A stretch of 64,000 bases of DNA from Tolypothrix bouteillei VB521301. Its GTDB lineage: Bacteria; Cyanobacteriota; Cyanobacteriia; Cyanobacteriales; Nostocaceae. The translations under genes were made by a program, and so were the position numbers. Location: the NCBI RefSeq assembly GCF_000760695.4, contig NZ_JHEG04000001.1, forward strand, positions 1,001,834 to 1,065,833. The letters run 5' to 3'. The notes beneath the pieces are model-generated. The model worked only from the letters and a program-made list of their open reading frames with translations. It had not been told where the DNA came from and made no database searches. Positions 28,211 through 37,870 of the stretch are shown here, piece after piece (the stretch's first letter is position 1; each line of letters opens with the position of its first letter).

Positions 28211-28588
28211 CTAAATCCACTTAAGTATGTTACCGATCTCCGATGACAGCTTTAAAGGGTCAAATGGTTTAGCAATAACTCCTGCAACCCCTAACTTGGT
28301 AAATCTCTCTATGTCAACCTTCTGAGCTTTAGCAGTCAGCAAGATAATGGGAATTGTTTGAGTCGCTCGAAGACTTTGTAATTTTTCAAAAAGTGCCAAT
28401 CCGTCTATATCTGGCATCATCACGTCTAGTAGGATAGCATCAGGCTGTTGGGTTTCAGCTTTTCTCAATCCCTCCACACCAGATAGAGCTGTCAGAACTT
28501 GCCAGCCTCCTATCTTTTCCAAGCTAGCTGCAATTACAGTACACAGGTTTTTTTCGTCATCAATAATTAAAATCTGTTTCGCTGACAT
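28211..28588 (-). CDS. Single-domain response regulator (CheY-like receiver)
   Basis: The 125-residue protein is a lone receiver domain with the acidic pair Asp10/Asp11, the phospho-acceptor Asp55 in LLDVMMPD, Thr in LLTAKAQ and a Lys in IAKPFDPLKL. It lacks an output domain, so it probably relays phosphate or acts on a protein target. It is the last gene of an operon: its ATG lies 11 bp after the stop of the PAS kinase gene upstream. The kinase very probably phosphorylates it. Confidence 0.9.
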   Translation of the reverse strand: MSAKQILIIDDEKNLCTVIAASLEKIGGWQVLTALSGVEGLRKAETQQPDAILLDVMMPDIDGLALFEKLQSLRATQTIPIILLTAKAQKVDIERFTKLGVAGVIAKPFDPLKLSSEIGNILKWI

Positions 28589-28599
28589 AGAATATTACC

Positions 28600-30579
28600 T
28601 TAATTCTGGGAAAGTTTAGGAACAGTGAAATAAAAAACGCTACCTTTTCCTAAAACACTTTCTGCCCAAATTTTACCACCGTGTTGCTGTATGATACCGC
28701 GACAAATAGCTAAGCCCAAACCTGTTCCACCCTTTTGGCGTGAGTCACTAGCATCAACTTGTTGAAAGCGTCCAAAAATGGCTTCTAGCTTATCTAGGGG
28801 AATACCCCTCCCCCAATCTTGAACTTTAAACAAAACGCAATCGGGTAAGTCTTCAGCACTCAAAATAACCTGACTGTTTGGAGGGGAAAATTTAATTGCA
28901 TTACTAACTAAATTGATCAAAGTTTGAAGAATTTGGTCTGGATCGGCCCATATTTCTATAGAAGTAGGTAAGCTAGAAAGCGTAATGTTGTTTTCTACTG
29001 CTAAAGATTGCAAGGTTTCTACAGACTGTTGCATAAGTGCGCCAGCGTCACACTGCTGTTTGACTAAAATAACTTTGTTAGATTCCAGGCGTTCTAAATC
29101 TAGTATGTCATTAACTAACCTAACTAAGCGTTCTGTATCGCTAGTGGCAATGGCTAGCATTTGTTGGGCAATTTCTGGTTGGTTGTTGAAAACTCCAGCC
29201 GCAAGAAGCCCTAAAGAACCGCGAATGGATGCAAGAGGAGTACGAAGCTCGTGGCTGACAATTGAGATAAACTCATTTTTTATTTTTTCAATTGCCCGAG
29301 CTTCTGTAATATCTTCTACTGTACCAACATGACCTATAAGTTCGCCTAACTCCGAAATTATTGGAACGGACTTCATGTGGCAAAATCGTATCGTTCCATC
29401 TCGATGAAGAGCGCGAAACTTACAGGAAAATTCCCGCGACCCCGCTATTGTTTTCTTCCACTCAGCGATGATATCTATGTCTTCAGGATGAATAAACTCT
29501 ATCCAGCCATGACCCAAACCCTCCTCTAATGTAAAACCGCCAATTGCCTGACAGCAAGGGTTGGAGTAAATATTTTTTCCTTGTGGATCGGTTTTGAAAA
29601 TACCTACAGGTGCAAACTCGCAGAGAGAACGAAATAAATTTTCACTACGCCGTAAGGCAATTTCTACGCGTTGGCGTTCGTCAAGTTCTGCTTGTAGTTG
29701 TTGATAGAGTTGTTGTAAAGTTGCTTGAGAAGTTTCTAGCTCGTAAGTTCTTTGTTGAACTCGCATATCTAATTCTTCATTCAGTTGCTGAAGGCTGACT
29801 TTTGCTTGTTTGAGATCGCTAATATCCTGTGCAATCCCCACCAAGTACTGAATTTTGCCAAACTCATCCTTAATTGTGTACCCCCGATCTCGAATCCAAC
29901 GTATCCTTCCATTAGGAAGGACGATCCGATACTCTCGATCCATGTCTCCTTCAAAAATTTTGTTATAAAAAACCGCTCTTATAGACTCGCGTTCTTCAGG
30001 ATGAATGCTCTCTACCCATTCTTGATGATTGGTATACAAGCTTTCGCTCTGGCGTTCCCAAATTTTTTCGTATGCGGGACTAACATATAAGACTTGCGAA
30101 TGTGTTGCATTTGCAATCCAAAAAACATCTTCAATATTTTCTGCAAAGTAATGAAACCTCTCCTCACTTTCTTTCAAAGCAAGTTCTGCTAGCTTTCGCT
30201 CGGTAATCTCCATAACGGTTCCCAACATTCGCACTGCTTGAGCTTTATCGTTATAGAGACATTTGCCCTTTGATTCCATCCAATGAACACTACCGTCTGA
30301 CCAAATTACGCGAAATTCTTCATGAAAATCATGCCCCAAACTACATGCTTGATGGGAAGCTAAAGTTAATTTTTCTAGATCGTCTGGATGAATGCAATCC
30401 ATAACAGCGTTGTAAGTTCCTAGAAAAGTGCCTGGTGACAAACCAAACAGTCGTTCGTGACCGATTGACCAAATAACACGATTAGTCAGCAAATCCCAGT
30501 CCCAGAGACCCATATTAGCTGCTTCTAAAGCTAGGATAAGTTGTTGATTAATTTTCTCTAATTCCTTACAATTACACAT
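28600..30579 (-). CDS. Soluble PAS-domain histidine kinase
   Basis: The 659-residue protein lacks membrane helices. Three PAS/PAC modules lie at about residues 15-130, 140-260 and 310-430. A coiled-coil stretch (about 260-305, Gln/Glu-rich) links the second and third. HisKA follows with His443 in SIVSHELRTPLASIRG, then HATPase with GGTGLGLAICRGIIQQHGGKIW. PAS modules may bind haem, flavin or a metabolite, but no diagnostic residue is visible. The gene sits between two regulators, with 7 bp to the upstream gene and 11 bp to the downstream one, so the three form an operon. It is the likely kinase for both. Confidence 0.9.
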   Translation of the reverse strand: MCNCKELEKINQQLILALEAANMGLWDWDLLTNRVIWSIGHERLFGLSPGTFLGTYNAVMDCIHPDDLEKLTLASHQACSLGHDFHEEFRVIWSDGSVHWMESKGKCLYNDKAQAVRMLGTVMEITERKLAELALKESEERFHYFAENIEDVFWIANATHSQVLYVSPAYEKIWERQSESLYTNHQEWVESIHPEERESIRAVFYNKIFEGDMDREYRIVLPNGRIRWIRDRGYTIKDEFGKIQYLVGIAQDISDLKQAKVSLQQLNEELDMRVQQRTYELETSQATLQQLYQQLQAELDERQRVEIALRRSENLFRSLCEFAPVGIFKTDPQGKNIYSNPCCQAIGGFTLEEGLGHGWIEFIHPEDIDIIAEWKKTIAGSREFSCKFRALHRDGTIRFCHMKSVPIISELGELIGHVGTVEDITEARAIEKIKNEFISIVSHELRTPLASIRGSLGLLAAGVFNNQPEIAQQMLAIATSDTERLVRLVNDILDLERLESNKVILVKQQCDAGALMQQSVETLQSLAVENNITLSSLPTSIEIWADPDQILQTLINLVSNAIKFSPPNSQVILSAEDLPDCVLFKVQDWGRGIPLDKLEAIFGRFQQVDASDSRQKGGTGLGLAICRGIIQQHGGKIWAESVLGKGSVFYFTVPKLSQN

Positions 30580-30586
30580 AAGTTAT

Positions 30587-32914
30587 TTATTTATCATTGC
30601 TTCGTTCTAAACGATTAAAAATACGGGTCATAAATTCATGTTCTATAATTGGTTTTTGGATGTAATCGTCTCCTCCCACTGCATAAAGTTGATGGACTAT
30701 TTTGGCATTTGAATGTACGGAAAGAAATAATACGGGTAACCAATTCCAACGGTTATCATTACGCACTGCTTGACATAGTTCAATACCATTGAAACACGGC
30801 ATTTCAATATCCAAAATAAGTAGATCGGGACTTGTCGCTTCTAATATTTGCCAAAATTTTTCTGGGAATTGTAGGGTAGTGACTTGCAGTTTCCAAGGCA
30901 ATAGCAATGTTTTGATGCGATAAAGTATTAAGGGATCGTCGTCTACAACCATAACTTTTCCTTTGCTAACAGGAGCTTGATTCACAACTTCTGTAATTTT
31001 GGAAAGCACTTCATCGACTGGTGTCTGTTTGTCTAAAAAAGTATATGCTCCGAGGCGTGCAACTTCTACACGATAATGCAGTTGATTTAATGCGGTAAAA
31101 ACGATCGCGGGAAGCTCGGGTTTCTCTTCCATAAGTTGCGCCAAAAAGTTTAAGCCATTTTCTCGCTCGGTACCGAGGGCAATATCTAGGAGAACAACAT
31201 TGGGAGGACGTGAAGCAATGATACTTTTTGCCATGCTGATATTTGTTGCTACCTCAACCTGCAAGTTGTGAGTGACTGCTTCTTGTTTAATACGTTCGGT
31301 GAGGACAGTATCATAGTCAACAATAAGTAATCTTGTTGATGGTAACTGACGAACCAGAGGTGCGCTCGGGATATATGGCTTTTGCTGTAAGGTTTCTTTT
31401 AGCCATATTGTTAATTTTTCAAATCTATTTAATAATAATGCTGTATGTTGTCTCCAATTTGCTAAAGTTTGCAATAAAAACTCCGCTTCTCGAGCAGCTT
31501 TAGAACCCATTGGTAAACCGTAATTTCCAAAAGAGCTTGCTAGCTCGTGAGCTTCAGCCTGTGCTTGTTGCAGTAATTGATTATCTGGTATGCCAACAGA
31601 TAAATGCTTGAGTACTTTCTCAAACAATTGCAATCGTTCTGCTAAACCTAGTTGTAAATCTTCCTGTGTTTCCGATATCTTAGTTAAGGCTTCTACTCTA
31701 ACGTCTTGAGTTTTTGCTGAAGGAAGATGGTGGGCTCTTATGACCGTTTTGATTTGATTTTGCTGTATGGCGGTATTATTAGTGGCAAAAATCGTTTTAA
31801 CGAGAGAGCTATTCTTACCTTCTTCATCATCCAAACGCTCTTGTAAGATTTTTTTTAACTTGATTGTTAATTTTTCCAATCGATTTAAGAGTAATGCTGC
31901 ATTTTCCTTCCAAGTTATAAGTGTTTGTAATAGAAATTCGAGTTCTCCAGCTACTTTTGAACCTAAAGGCAAACCGTAACTTCCCAACGAACCAGTCAAA
32001 CGATGAGCTTCTGCTTGTGCTTGTTGAAGCAAGTGAATGTCTGAATTTCCAGTTGATAAATTGTTCAGTGCTAGTTCAAATAAATCAAACCGTTCTCTAA
32101 GAAAACTCTCTCGAAAATCTTCCCAAGCCGTTTTCACGACTGCTAAGACTTCTGCTTCAACACTAGAGGAAGATGAGCAAGATAGGGGCGACAAGAGAGA
32201 AGAATTTTCTTCCTTATCCGCTTTTTCTATTGTTTTTCTATTTTCTTCTCTTAAACGATACCCTGCTCCATAGACTGTTTCAATTAAATCTGCTGTCATT
32301 CCTGCGGCTTTTAGTTTTTGTCGCAACCCTTTGATTTGGGTTGTAACAGCCTCTTCTCCAGGAGATTCTGAGGATGACCAAATACGATTGAGTAATTCAT
32401 TCCGACTGAATATTTTGCCTGGATTGCGTAAAAAAAGCTCTAGCAAACCATATTCTTTGGGTGTGAGGTGCAAGCGCTTTTTCTCATAGGAGACTTCTTT
32501 GGTATTTACGTCCATCTGTAAATTTTCCCAAGCAAACACCGTTGGCAAAATTTCTCTTCCCCGCCGCAGTAAAGCTCGAACTCGCGCAATTAATTCTGAT
32601 AATTCACAGGGTTTGACGACATATTCATCTGCTCCCGCTTCTAATCCCCTAACGCGATCGCTTGTACTGTCTTTAGCAGTTATTATCATAATAGGCACTT
32701 GAAAGCCTTCCTGTCGAAGTTGGCTGCAAACGCTAATTCCATCCAACCCAGGAAGCATCACATCCAATAAAATAAGGTCATACTCAAACGCTCTTACCAA
32801 TTCAAGGGCTGTCTGACCATTTTGTACTATCTCAGTTTGGTAGTTATACCTTTCTAATGCTTTTGATAAAAACAAAGCATTGTGCTCATTATCTTCTACC
32901 AATAGAATCTTCAC
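30587..32914 (-). CDS. Multidomain response regulator (REC-wHTH-Hpt-Hpt-REC-REC)
   Basis: The 775-residue protein has, in order: a receiver with Asp51 (LLDVMLPGLDG), an OmpR-type winged helix (about 125-220), two Hpt domains each with a candidate His (AHRLTGSLGSYGL and AHELASSFGNYGL), and two further receivers, the last with LLILDIEMPCFNG. It is thus a DNA-binding regulator fused to phosphotransfer and extra receiver domains, so a whole relay may run inside one chain. Start: GTG 32914 with GAGG 5 bp upstream; a TTG at 32929 has no such site. A Ser/Asp/Glu-rich insertion follows the winged helix (about residues 230-250). First gene of a three-gene operon. Confidence 0.88.
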   Translation of the reverse strand: MKILLVEDNEHNALFLSKALERYNYQTEIVQNGQTALELVRAFEYDLILLDVMLPGLDGISVCSQLRQEGFQVPIMIITAKDSTSDRVRGLEAGADEYVVKPCELSELIARVRALLRRGREILPTVFAWENLQMDVNTKEVSYEKKRLHLTPKEYGLLELFLRNPGKIFSRNELLNRIWSSSESPGEEAVTTQIKGLRQKLKAAGMTADLIETVYGAGYRLREENRKTIEKADKEENSSLLSPLSCSSSSSVEAEVLAVVKTAWEDFRESFLRERFDLFELALNNLSTGNSDIHLLQQAQAEAHRLTGSLGSYGLPLGSKVAGELEFLLQTLITWKENAALLLNRLEKLTIKLKKILQERLDDEEGKNSSLVKTIFATNNTAIQQNQIKTVIRAHHLPSAKTQDVRVEALTKISETQEDLQLGLAERLQLFEKVLKHLSVGIPDNQLLQQAQAEAHELASSFGNYGLPMGSKAAREAEFLLQTLANWRQHTALLLNRFEKLTIWLKETLQQKPYIPSAPLVRQLPSTRLLIVDYDTVLTERIKQEAVTHNLQVEVATNISMAKSIIASRPPNVVLLDIALGTERENGLNFLAQLMEEKPELPAIVFTALNQLHYRVEVARLGAYTFLDKQTPVDEVLSKITEVVNQAPVSKGKVMVVDDDPLILYRIKTLLLPWKLQVTTLQFPEKFWQILEATSPDLLILDIEMPCFNGIELCQAVRNDNRWNWLPVLFLSVHSNAKIVHQLYAVGGDDYIQKPIIEHEFMTRIFNRLERSNDK

Positions 32915-33425
32915 GAGTACCTCACGCAAGTGGAAAAACTATTTAGCTTAAAAAAACGTATTTTTGGCGAGAGTGTTTGGTTTCCATCAAGATACTCTCA
33001 ACAATACGTAGAAATCTTATTAAAAAAATCGTTTTTATTTTTTATAATGAAAACGCGTGAAGCTTAACCTCCATATGAATGAGGAAGAGAAAGATTTTTT
33101 TCTGTTATAAGGATATATATACTGAAATCCAGAGGTAACTGTCTTGGACAAGGGAGTCGATCCATATTTTTGACTGCGTTAATCGTATTGTTTTGTACGT
33201 TCACCCTGGATAACTAGAGATAGCAAAGTTTTTTCTTAACAAATTGCTTAAAATTAGATCTTAGCTTGTTACTAGACACTTTTTCTAGAATAATACAAAT
33301 TTTCAGCCTATTTCAACAGAATTTTTCTAAAATTTATTCAAAGCGGTCATAATACAATATATAAAATCTTGCCAGAGGGCGAAAGTCGGGTTAAAAATAA
33401 CGTTGCTCAACTAGATAGAAATTTT
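32915..33425. other. Divergent intergenic region upstream of the regulator operon and VOC gene
   Basis: This AT-rich region of about 510 bp contains the promoters for the leftward regulator operon and the rightward VOC gene. GAGG at 32920-32923 (complement) decides the start of the regulator. No RNA gene or clear operator repeat was found. The in-frame extension from TTG 33369 to 33425 is considered untranslated. Confidence 0.4.
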
Positions 33426-34472
33426 ATGTTTTCCCCTAATATAGCTCAGGATCGACAAACTACTATTCAAGGTATCTACGAAGTCTGTATTGGCATTCAA
33501 GAACCGATTTCTGCCATTCAGTATTGGGAGCAATTTGGCTATCGTGTTGGTCAACAAGGGGAATTACCAGCAGAACGGGCTTACCAACTTTATGGTGTCA
33601 ACTCAAGCTTGCGCTCAGTTCGCCTGTATCATCAAAACACAGATCACGGGTTGATCCGTCTTATGATTTGGCAAAACCCCACAAATGAAGGATTGAAGAT
33701 GGGGTCAATGAAAGTTAAGGGAAATCGTTGGGCTACTACCCTAACTGCTGATGTACTTAATATTTTAAATCATATAGAGGATGCAAAAGCAGCAGGTTGG
33801 CCTATTTGGTACACCTACCCTCGTTGGGAAATCATTTACAACAAAGAGAGAAAAAGCCGTCCTTTTATTGAACCTGCTATTGGTGTGCGAGAAATGCTGA
33901 TGCTGCAACCTCTCATGCGGCAGGTTTTATTTGAGAGGTTTGGTTACACCGTACCAAATTATGGAGCGATTAACGAAAGTTCCGCTTTGAAAACCAGCCA
34001 ATTTACCCACATGGGTCTGGTGATTCAAGACGATACTAAAGAAACTTTAAAATTTTACGATGAGGTTTTGGGTCTGCTGCGAGTACGTGATGATGTGGAG
34101 ACCAGTTATGAATCTTCCTTAGCAGGACGAGAAATTTTTGACCTCCAACCAAAGGAGAAGTTTTACGTCACAGCTTTTGACGATCCCCGTTCTTCAACAA
34201 CAGACTTGTCTGCTGCTCGTTCTGGTAGACTTTACATCATTCGCTTTCCCGATTCTGTTACATTAGATTCCCGGTTTGAATTTGCACAACCAGGGTCTTT
34301 GGGAATGTGTTTGTATACTTATCAAGTCAAAGGGCTCGATGCGTACTGCGATCGCATTAAAGCAAGCCCAGTACAAAAATATACAACTATAGTTGCCAAT
34401 GAGTTTGAGGAAATGAGTTTTTCCTTTGTTTCGCCAGATGGATACTTTTGGACATTGTTAGAATCCTCATAA
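33426..34472 (+). CDS. Two-module VOC superfamily protein
   Basis: This 348-residue protein appears to contain two VOC modules: one opening IQGIYEVCIGIQEPISAIQY near residue 16, and one opening FTHMGLVIQDDTKETLKFYD near residue 196 and closing FVSPDGYFWTLLES. Two fused VOC modules usually make an active site between them, as in extradiol dioxygenases and some isomerases. Metal-binding residues cannot be assigned with certainty. I chose ATG 33426; an upstream TTG at 33369 would add 19 residues of no known domain. It is followed after 54 bp by a SanA/YdcF-like gene on the same strand. Confidence 0.72.
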   Translation: MFSPNIAQDRQTTIQGIYEVCIGIQEPISAIQYWEQFGYRVGQQGELPAERAYQLYGVNSSLRSVRLYHQNTDHGLIRLMIWQNPTNEGLKMGSMKVKGNRWATTLTADVLNILNHIEDAKAAGWPIWYTYPRWEIIYNKERKSRPFIEPAIGVREMLMLQPLMRQVLFERFGYTVPNYGAINESSALKTSQFTHMGLVIQDDTKETLKFYDEVLGLLRVRDDVETSYESSLAGREIFDLQPKEKFYVTAFDDPRSSTTDLSAARSGRLYIIRFPDSVTLDSRFEFAQPGSLGMCLYTYQVKGLDAYCDRIKASPVQKYTTIVANEFEEMSFSFVSPDGYFWTLLESS

Positions 34473-34526
34473 AATTGTTACAAAGGTTAAACAAAGTTAT
34501 TAATTTGAAATCCGGGAATTCTCACA

Positions 34527-35132
34527 ATGCCCAGTTATCAACCTAAAAAATACTGGCTAGCCCTGGTGTTGCTTGGTATTGCGTCTGCAACCCTATTTGT
34601 GTTTGCAACAACAGCTTTTAGTATTTACATTTATGGCAATCCCAAGGGTGCTATTAAAGCCGATGCAGCAATAGTCTTGGGAGCAGCAGTTTGGGGAGAA
34701 CAACCATCTCCAGTGTTTCGCGAAAGAATTAATCACGCCATCAATCTTTATAAGAGAGGAACTGTTCGTACCATTATCTTTACTGGAGGAGTTGGTGCGG
34801 AAAAAGCACTTGCTGAAGCGATCGTTGGTAAACACTATGCGGTAGAAAGGGGAGTCAAAGAAGCCGATATTCTTATTGAAACTGAATCTCACACAACCCA
34901 TCAAAACTTGAAAAATGCTCGAGAAGTCGCTTCCAAGAAGAAATTGAGAAAATTTTTGATTGTCAGTGACCCCTTGCATCTCAAACGAGCAGTGCTAATG
35001 GCGCAAGATATGGGAATGGAAGCACATCCATCCCCCACACCCACTACCCGCTATCGCAGTTTCAAAAGCCAATTTGAGTTTTTGATGCGGGAGACGTACT
35101 TTTACTTTGTCTACCTTGTGTTGAAATTTTGA
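34527..35132 (+). CDS. SanA/YdcF/ElyC (DUF218) family membrane-anchored protein
   Basis: The 201-residue protein has an N-terminal membrane helix (about residues 10-32), then the DUF218 core: AIVLGAAVWGEQPSPVFRERINHAINLY, IIFTGGVG, ESHTTHQNLKNAREV and FLIVSDPLHLKRA. Family members (SanA, ElyC) affect envelope integrity and peptidoglycan or vancomycin sensitivity in E. coli; the biochemical activity is not well defined. It lies 54 bp after the VOC gene and may be co-transcribed with it. Confidence 0.85.
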   Translation: MPSYQPKKYWLALVLLGIASATLFVFATTAFSIYIYGNPKGAIKADAAIVLGAAVWGEQPSPVFRERINHAINLYKRGTVRTIIFTGGVGAEKALAEAIVGKHYAVERGVKEADILIETESHTTHQNLKNAREVASKKKLRKFLIVSDPLHLKRAVLMAQDMGMEAHPSPTPTTRYRSFKSQFEFLMRETYFYFVYLVLKF

Positions 35133-35157
35133 CCGATTACGCGTATAATGCCGATCG

Positions 35158-35970
35158 CTAGTCATCAGTCACTGGTAATGGAAACCTTTCTCCAGCCAGA
35201 TAGGCATCAAAGTGCTTTTGAAAGTAAAGCCAAGAAGTCATATCTTCCCCATCCATAAAAGCTTTGGGCGCATTCCTATACAAAGGAACGCGTTCATCAA
35301 TTTCATTTTGAAGCAACTGTGGCAATCCTCTAAAGCCATCCACTTTGCTGCCATACGCACTATAAATAAGATGACCGGGGCTAGCACCCATCTTCATCCA
35401 AGGAAGCCACTGACCAATTCTATCCCAACTTAGCCTCAGTTCGGTAACAGATGCAACTTCGGGATTTAATAAATCTACAGTTGGCACTGTTAATTTAAAC
35501 AACTCCGCTGCTTGATAGGTTGTATACGGACTATAAGCTGCAAATTTAGGGGTTCCTCCTAGTGGGTTGGGGTAGACAGGAAAAATATCAAACACGAAAG
35601 TTGTACGGTCTCCCTCAACAGGTGCGGGAAACTTACCTTTGAAATGACCTTGCACTGGATTATTGGCAACATGCATGACCGAAATAGTTTCACCTGTCCA
35701 GGGATTATCCCATTTATGCAAAACTTCACCAGTTTCTGGATTAAGGTAATAAGTTAATTCGCGAGAGGTAAAATCCCAACTACCTTCTCCTGTGGGTATG
35801 CATCTACTGACACTCATACCCACCATTTTAAATAAAAGTTTTTTCTTCTCTCCTGGAATGAAGGCATAAATGTTTCCCTTCCAAGTAAGAAAGGTAGATT
35901 CATTGGGATTGAGAGATGAACGAGTTTTTACCCAGTGCTGGGCATCAAATTCTTTGATTTCAGCAACCAT
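35158..35970 (-). CDS. DUF1838 family protein
   Basis: The 270-residue soluble protein matches the DUF1838 pattern: ELTYYLNPETGEVLHKWDNPWTG, a VMHVANNPVQG stretch near residue 105 and an aromatic-rich C-terminal part (SWLYFQKHFDAYLAGERFPLP). I recognise the family from memory. Its function is unknown; it may bind a small ligand in a beta-rich fold. It has no signal peptide. Its ATG lies 36 bp after the stop of the membrane acyltransferase gene upstream, so the two may form one transcript. Confidence 0.65.
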   Translation of the reverse strand: MVAEIKEFDAQHWVKTRSSLNPNESTFLTWKGNIYAFIPGEKKKLLFKMVGMSVSRCIPTGEGSWDFTSRELTYYLNPETGEVLHKWDNPWTGETISVMHVANNPVQGHFKGKFPAPVEGDRTTFVFDIFPVYPNPLGGTPKFAAYSPYTTYQAAELFKLTVPTVDLLNPEVASVTELRLSWDRIGQWLPWMKMGASPGHLIYSAYGSKVDGFRGLPQLLQNEIDERVPLYRNAPKAFMDGEDMTSWLYFQKHFDAYLAGERFPLPVTDD

Positions 35971-36006
35971 TTATTAACCCGCGAAAAGACGGCTAGTCCT
36001 ATAATT

Positions 36007-37140
36007 CTACACCTTAACAAACCAGCGTTGTCGATACATAACGCAAGCAACTCCCAACCATAACAGAACAGTCACAATAGCAAACAAAAAAGAACCATTG
36101 ACTGTACCTGTCCAAGAGACAAAAAGATTTTGATAAATCCACTCGTAAGTGCTTAGCGCCTTCTCTCCATCACCAATTTTGGTTTTTACTAAGATTTTAA
36201 TTAACAGTATAGAAGCAACAAAGATGGAAATAGCGTTTAATCCCATCACTTCAAAAGGTCTGCTCCAACGCCGTATCCGTCGCACTTCAATCAATTCGTA
36301 ACAAGCTGCAAGTAATAATAACGCCCAACCACTAGTAAAAATTACGTAGGAACTAGTCCACAGCTTTTTATTGAGAGGAAATGCTAAATCCCAAATTCCA
36401 CCTACAACCAGGCAGATCAATCCAAACAGAACTAAATCCATACTGGTTTCAGAATAAATGTCTTTTTTATTTCGTATCCATTGCCCGGTAAAGTAACCGA
36501 TAAGGACACTAACAACGGCAGGTATCGTGCTGAAAAGACCCTCTGGATCGCCTAAGTTATTAAAACCATCACCTTTATATAAATGTGCTGCAGGAATGAT
36601 TAAACGATCTATGTAAGCGCTGAAATTCCCGTCGCGTGTTAGCACTCCAGCTCCATAACCGGGAACGGGGACGTACATCATTGTCAACCAGTAGCCAACA
36701 AGTAAAACTCCAGCTAGTATCCACTGTCCTCTACGAGGTAAATTGAGGACAGCAACAGAGGCAAGTAGGTACGATAAACTGATACGTTGCAGCACTCCCA
36801 TGATACGGATAGTACTGAAATCAAATGTCCAAACCCCTTTATTCCAAAAGCCGTTCAGGAACAATCCTAAAGCGAACAAAATAGCAGCACGACGCAAAAT
36901 ACGCCCGTAAACAGATGCATTTGGTTTATTTTTCTCAGTGTACTTTGACAAAGAGAAAGCCATTGCCACACCAACAATAAACAAAAAGAAAGGAAAGACC
37001 AGATCTGTTGGGGTGCAACCATGCCACTGAGCGTGGAGTAACGGTGCGTAAACATTAGGTTCGGCAAGGCTTGCCATGTTGACAAGTATCATGCCAGCAA
37101 TAGTGATGCCCCGAAAAACATCAAGAGACGTCAAACGCAT
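36007..37140 (-). CDS. NagX/HGSNAT-like membrane acyltransferase (DUF5009)
   Basis: The 377-residue protein has about ten membrane helices and the N-terminal signature RLTSLDVFRGITIAGMILVN, then a conserved HAQWHGCTPTDLVFPFFLFI block. This is the catalytic fold of heparan-alpha-glucosaminide N-acetyltransferase and bacterial NagX, which transfer acetyl groups from acetyl-CoA across the membrane to amino sugars. The His in the block is the likely active-site residue. In this organism it may modify cell-wall or exopolysaccharide sugars. The gene is followed by the DUF1838 gene on the same strand. Confidence 0.82.
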   Translation of the reverse strand: MRLTSLDVFRGITIAGMILVNMASLAEPNVYAPLLHAQWHGCTPTDLVFPFFLFIVGVAMAFSLSKYTEKNKPNASVYGRILRRAAILFALGLFLNGFWNKGVWTFDFSTIRIMGVLQRISLSYLLASVAVLNLPRRGQWILAGVLLVGYWLTMMYVPVPGYGAGVLTRDGNFSAYIDRLIIPAAHLYKGDGFNNLGDPEGLFSTIPAVVSVLIGYFTGQWIRNKKDIYSETSMDLVLFGLICLVVGGIWDLAFPLNKKLWTSSYVIFTSGWALLLLAACYELIEVRRIRRWSRPFEVMGLNAISIFVASILLIKILVKTKIGDGEKALSTYEWIYQNLFVSWTGTVNGSFLFAIVTVLLWLGVACVMYRQRWFVKV

Positions 37141-37357
37141 AGACAGAATATGGCAAAAGATATTCTAAACTACTCTGCCTCCTATGACTAATCAAGACTA
37201 ATTAAATAGATTGACAACAAAAAACAAAACTATGTAACGAAGTGTAAAATTACTATATTGGATTCCTAGTTGAGTTTTAACGCTAAAGCCCAACTAGAAA
37301 CCAGTTATAAGTGTCTGCGCCAACTGACCGAATTCTAATTTTAAATTCCAACTACCT

Positions 37358-37816
37358 ATGCCAATTCAAGTAGGCGACACCGCCCCCGACTTTACGTTAC
37401 CTTCTCAAAACGGTACAGCCGTCAGCCTTAGAGATTTTCGTGGCAAAAAAGCTGTTGTCTTGTATTTTTATCCTAAAGATGACACGCCAGGATGCACAGC
37501 TGAATCCTGTGCTTTTCGCGACCAGTATGAAGTTTTTCAAAATGCAGGTGCAGAGGTTGTTGGCGTGAGCGGTGACTCACCCGAATCTCACCAAAAATTT
37601 GCTGCAAAATATCAACTACCCTTTACCCTCCTAAGCGATAAAGGTGACCAAACTCGCAAGTCTTACGGTGCAACCGCAGCTTTTGGTTTATTTCCAGGTC
37701 GCGTGACTTACGTCATTGACAAAGAAGGAATCGTACAATATGTTTTCGACTCCATGTTTAATTTTACTGGACATGTCGAAGAAGCACTGAAAACACTGCA
37801 AAGAATTGCAGTTTAG
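37358..37816 (+). CDS. prxQ: Peroxiredoxin Q (BCP family)
   Basis: This 152-residue thioredoxin-fold protein reduces hydrogen and alkyl peroxides with electrons from thioredoxin. The peroxidatic Cys46 and resolving Cys51 are in [12 protein letters not shown], the C-x4-C spacing of the PrxQ/BCP type. [10 protein letters not shown] and [18 protein letters not shown] are typical of this branch. It is cytoplasmic, and in cyanobacteria protects against photo-oxidative stress. The end of the gene lies inside a perfect 21-bp hairpin shared with hpf, which is convergent. Confidence 0.93.
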   Translation: MPIQVGDTAPDFTLPSQNGTAVSLRDFRGKKAVVLYFYPKDDTPGCTAESCAFRDQYEVFQNAGAEVVGVSGDSPESHQKFAAKYQLPFTLLSDKGDQTRKSYGATAAFGLFPGRVTYVIDKEGIVQYVFDSMFNFTGHVEEALKTLQRIAV

Positions 37817-37870
37817 TGAGTAATGAGTGGTGAGTTGTTTCTACTAACCACTCACCACTCATTACTCACT
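37815..37870. terminator. Perfect 21-bp hairpin shared by convergent prxQ and hpf
   Basis: Arms 37815-37835 and 37850-37870 are exactly complementary, with a 14-base loop. The stop codon of prxQ (37814-37816) overlaps the left arm and that of hpf (37869-37871) overlaps the right arm. It probably acts as a bidirectional terminator or mRNA 3'-end structure. Its units (AGTGAGTAATGAGTGG) are also of a repeat type common in cyanobacterial genomes. Confidence 0.85.

Noticed and set aside
18378..32929. A single co-regulated signalling operon across 18-33 kb
   Set aside because: The gaps between the kinase, DUF4347, chemoreceptor and regulator genes are about 180-580 bp, with a terminator after the chemoreceptor; only the three genes at 28211-32914 form an operon.
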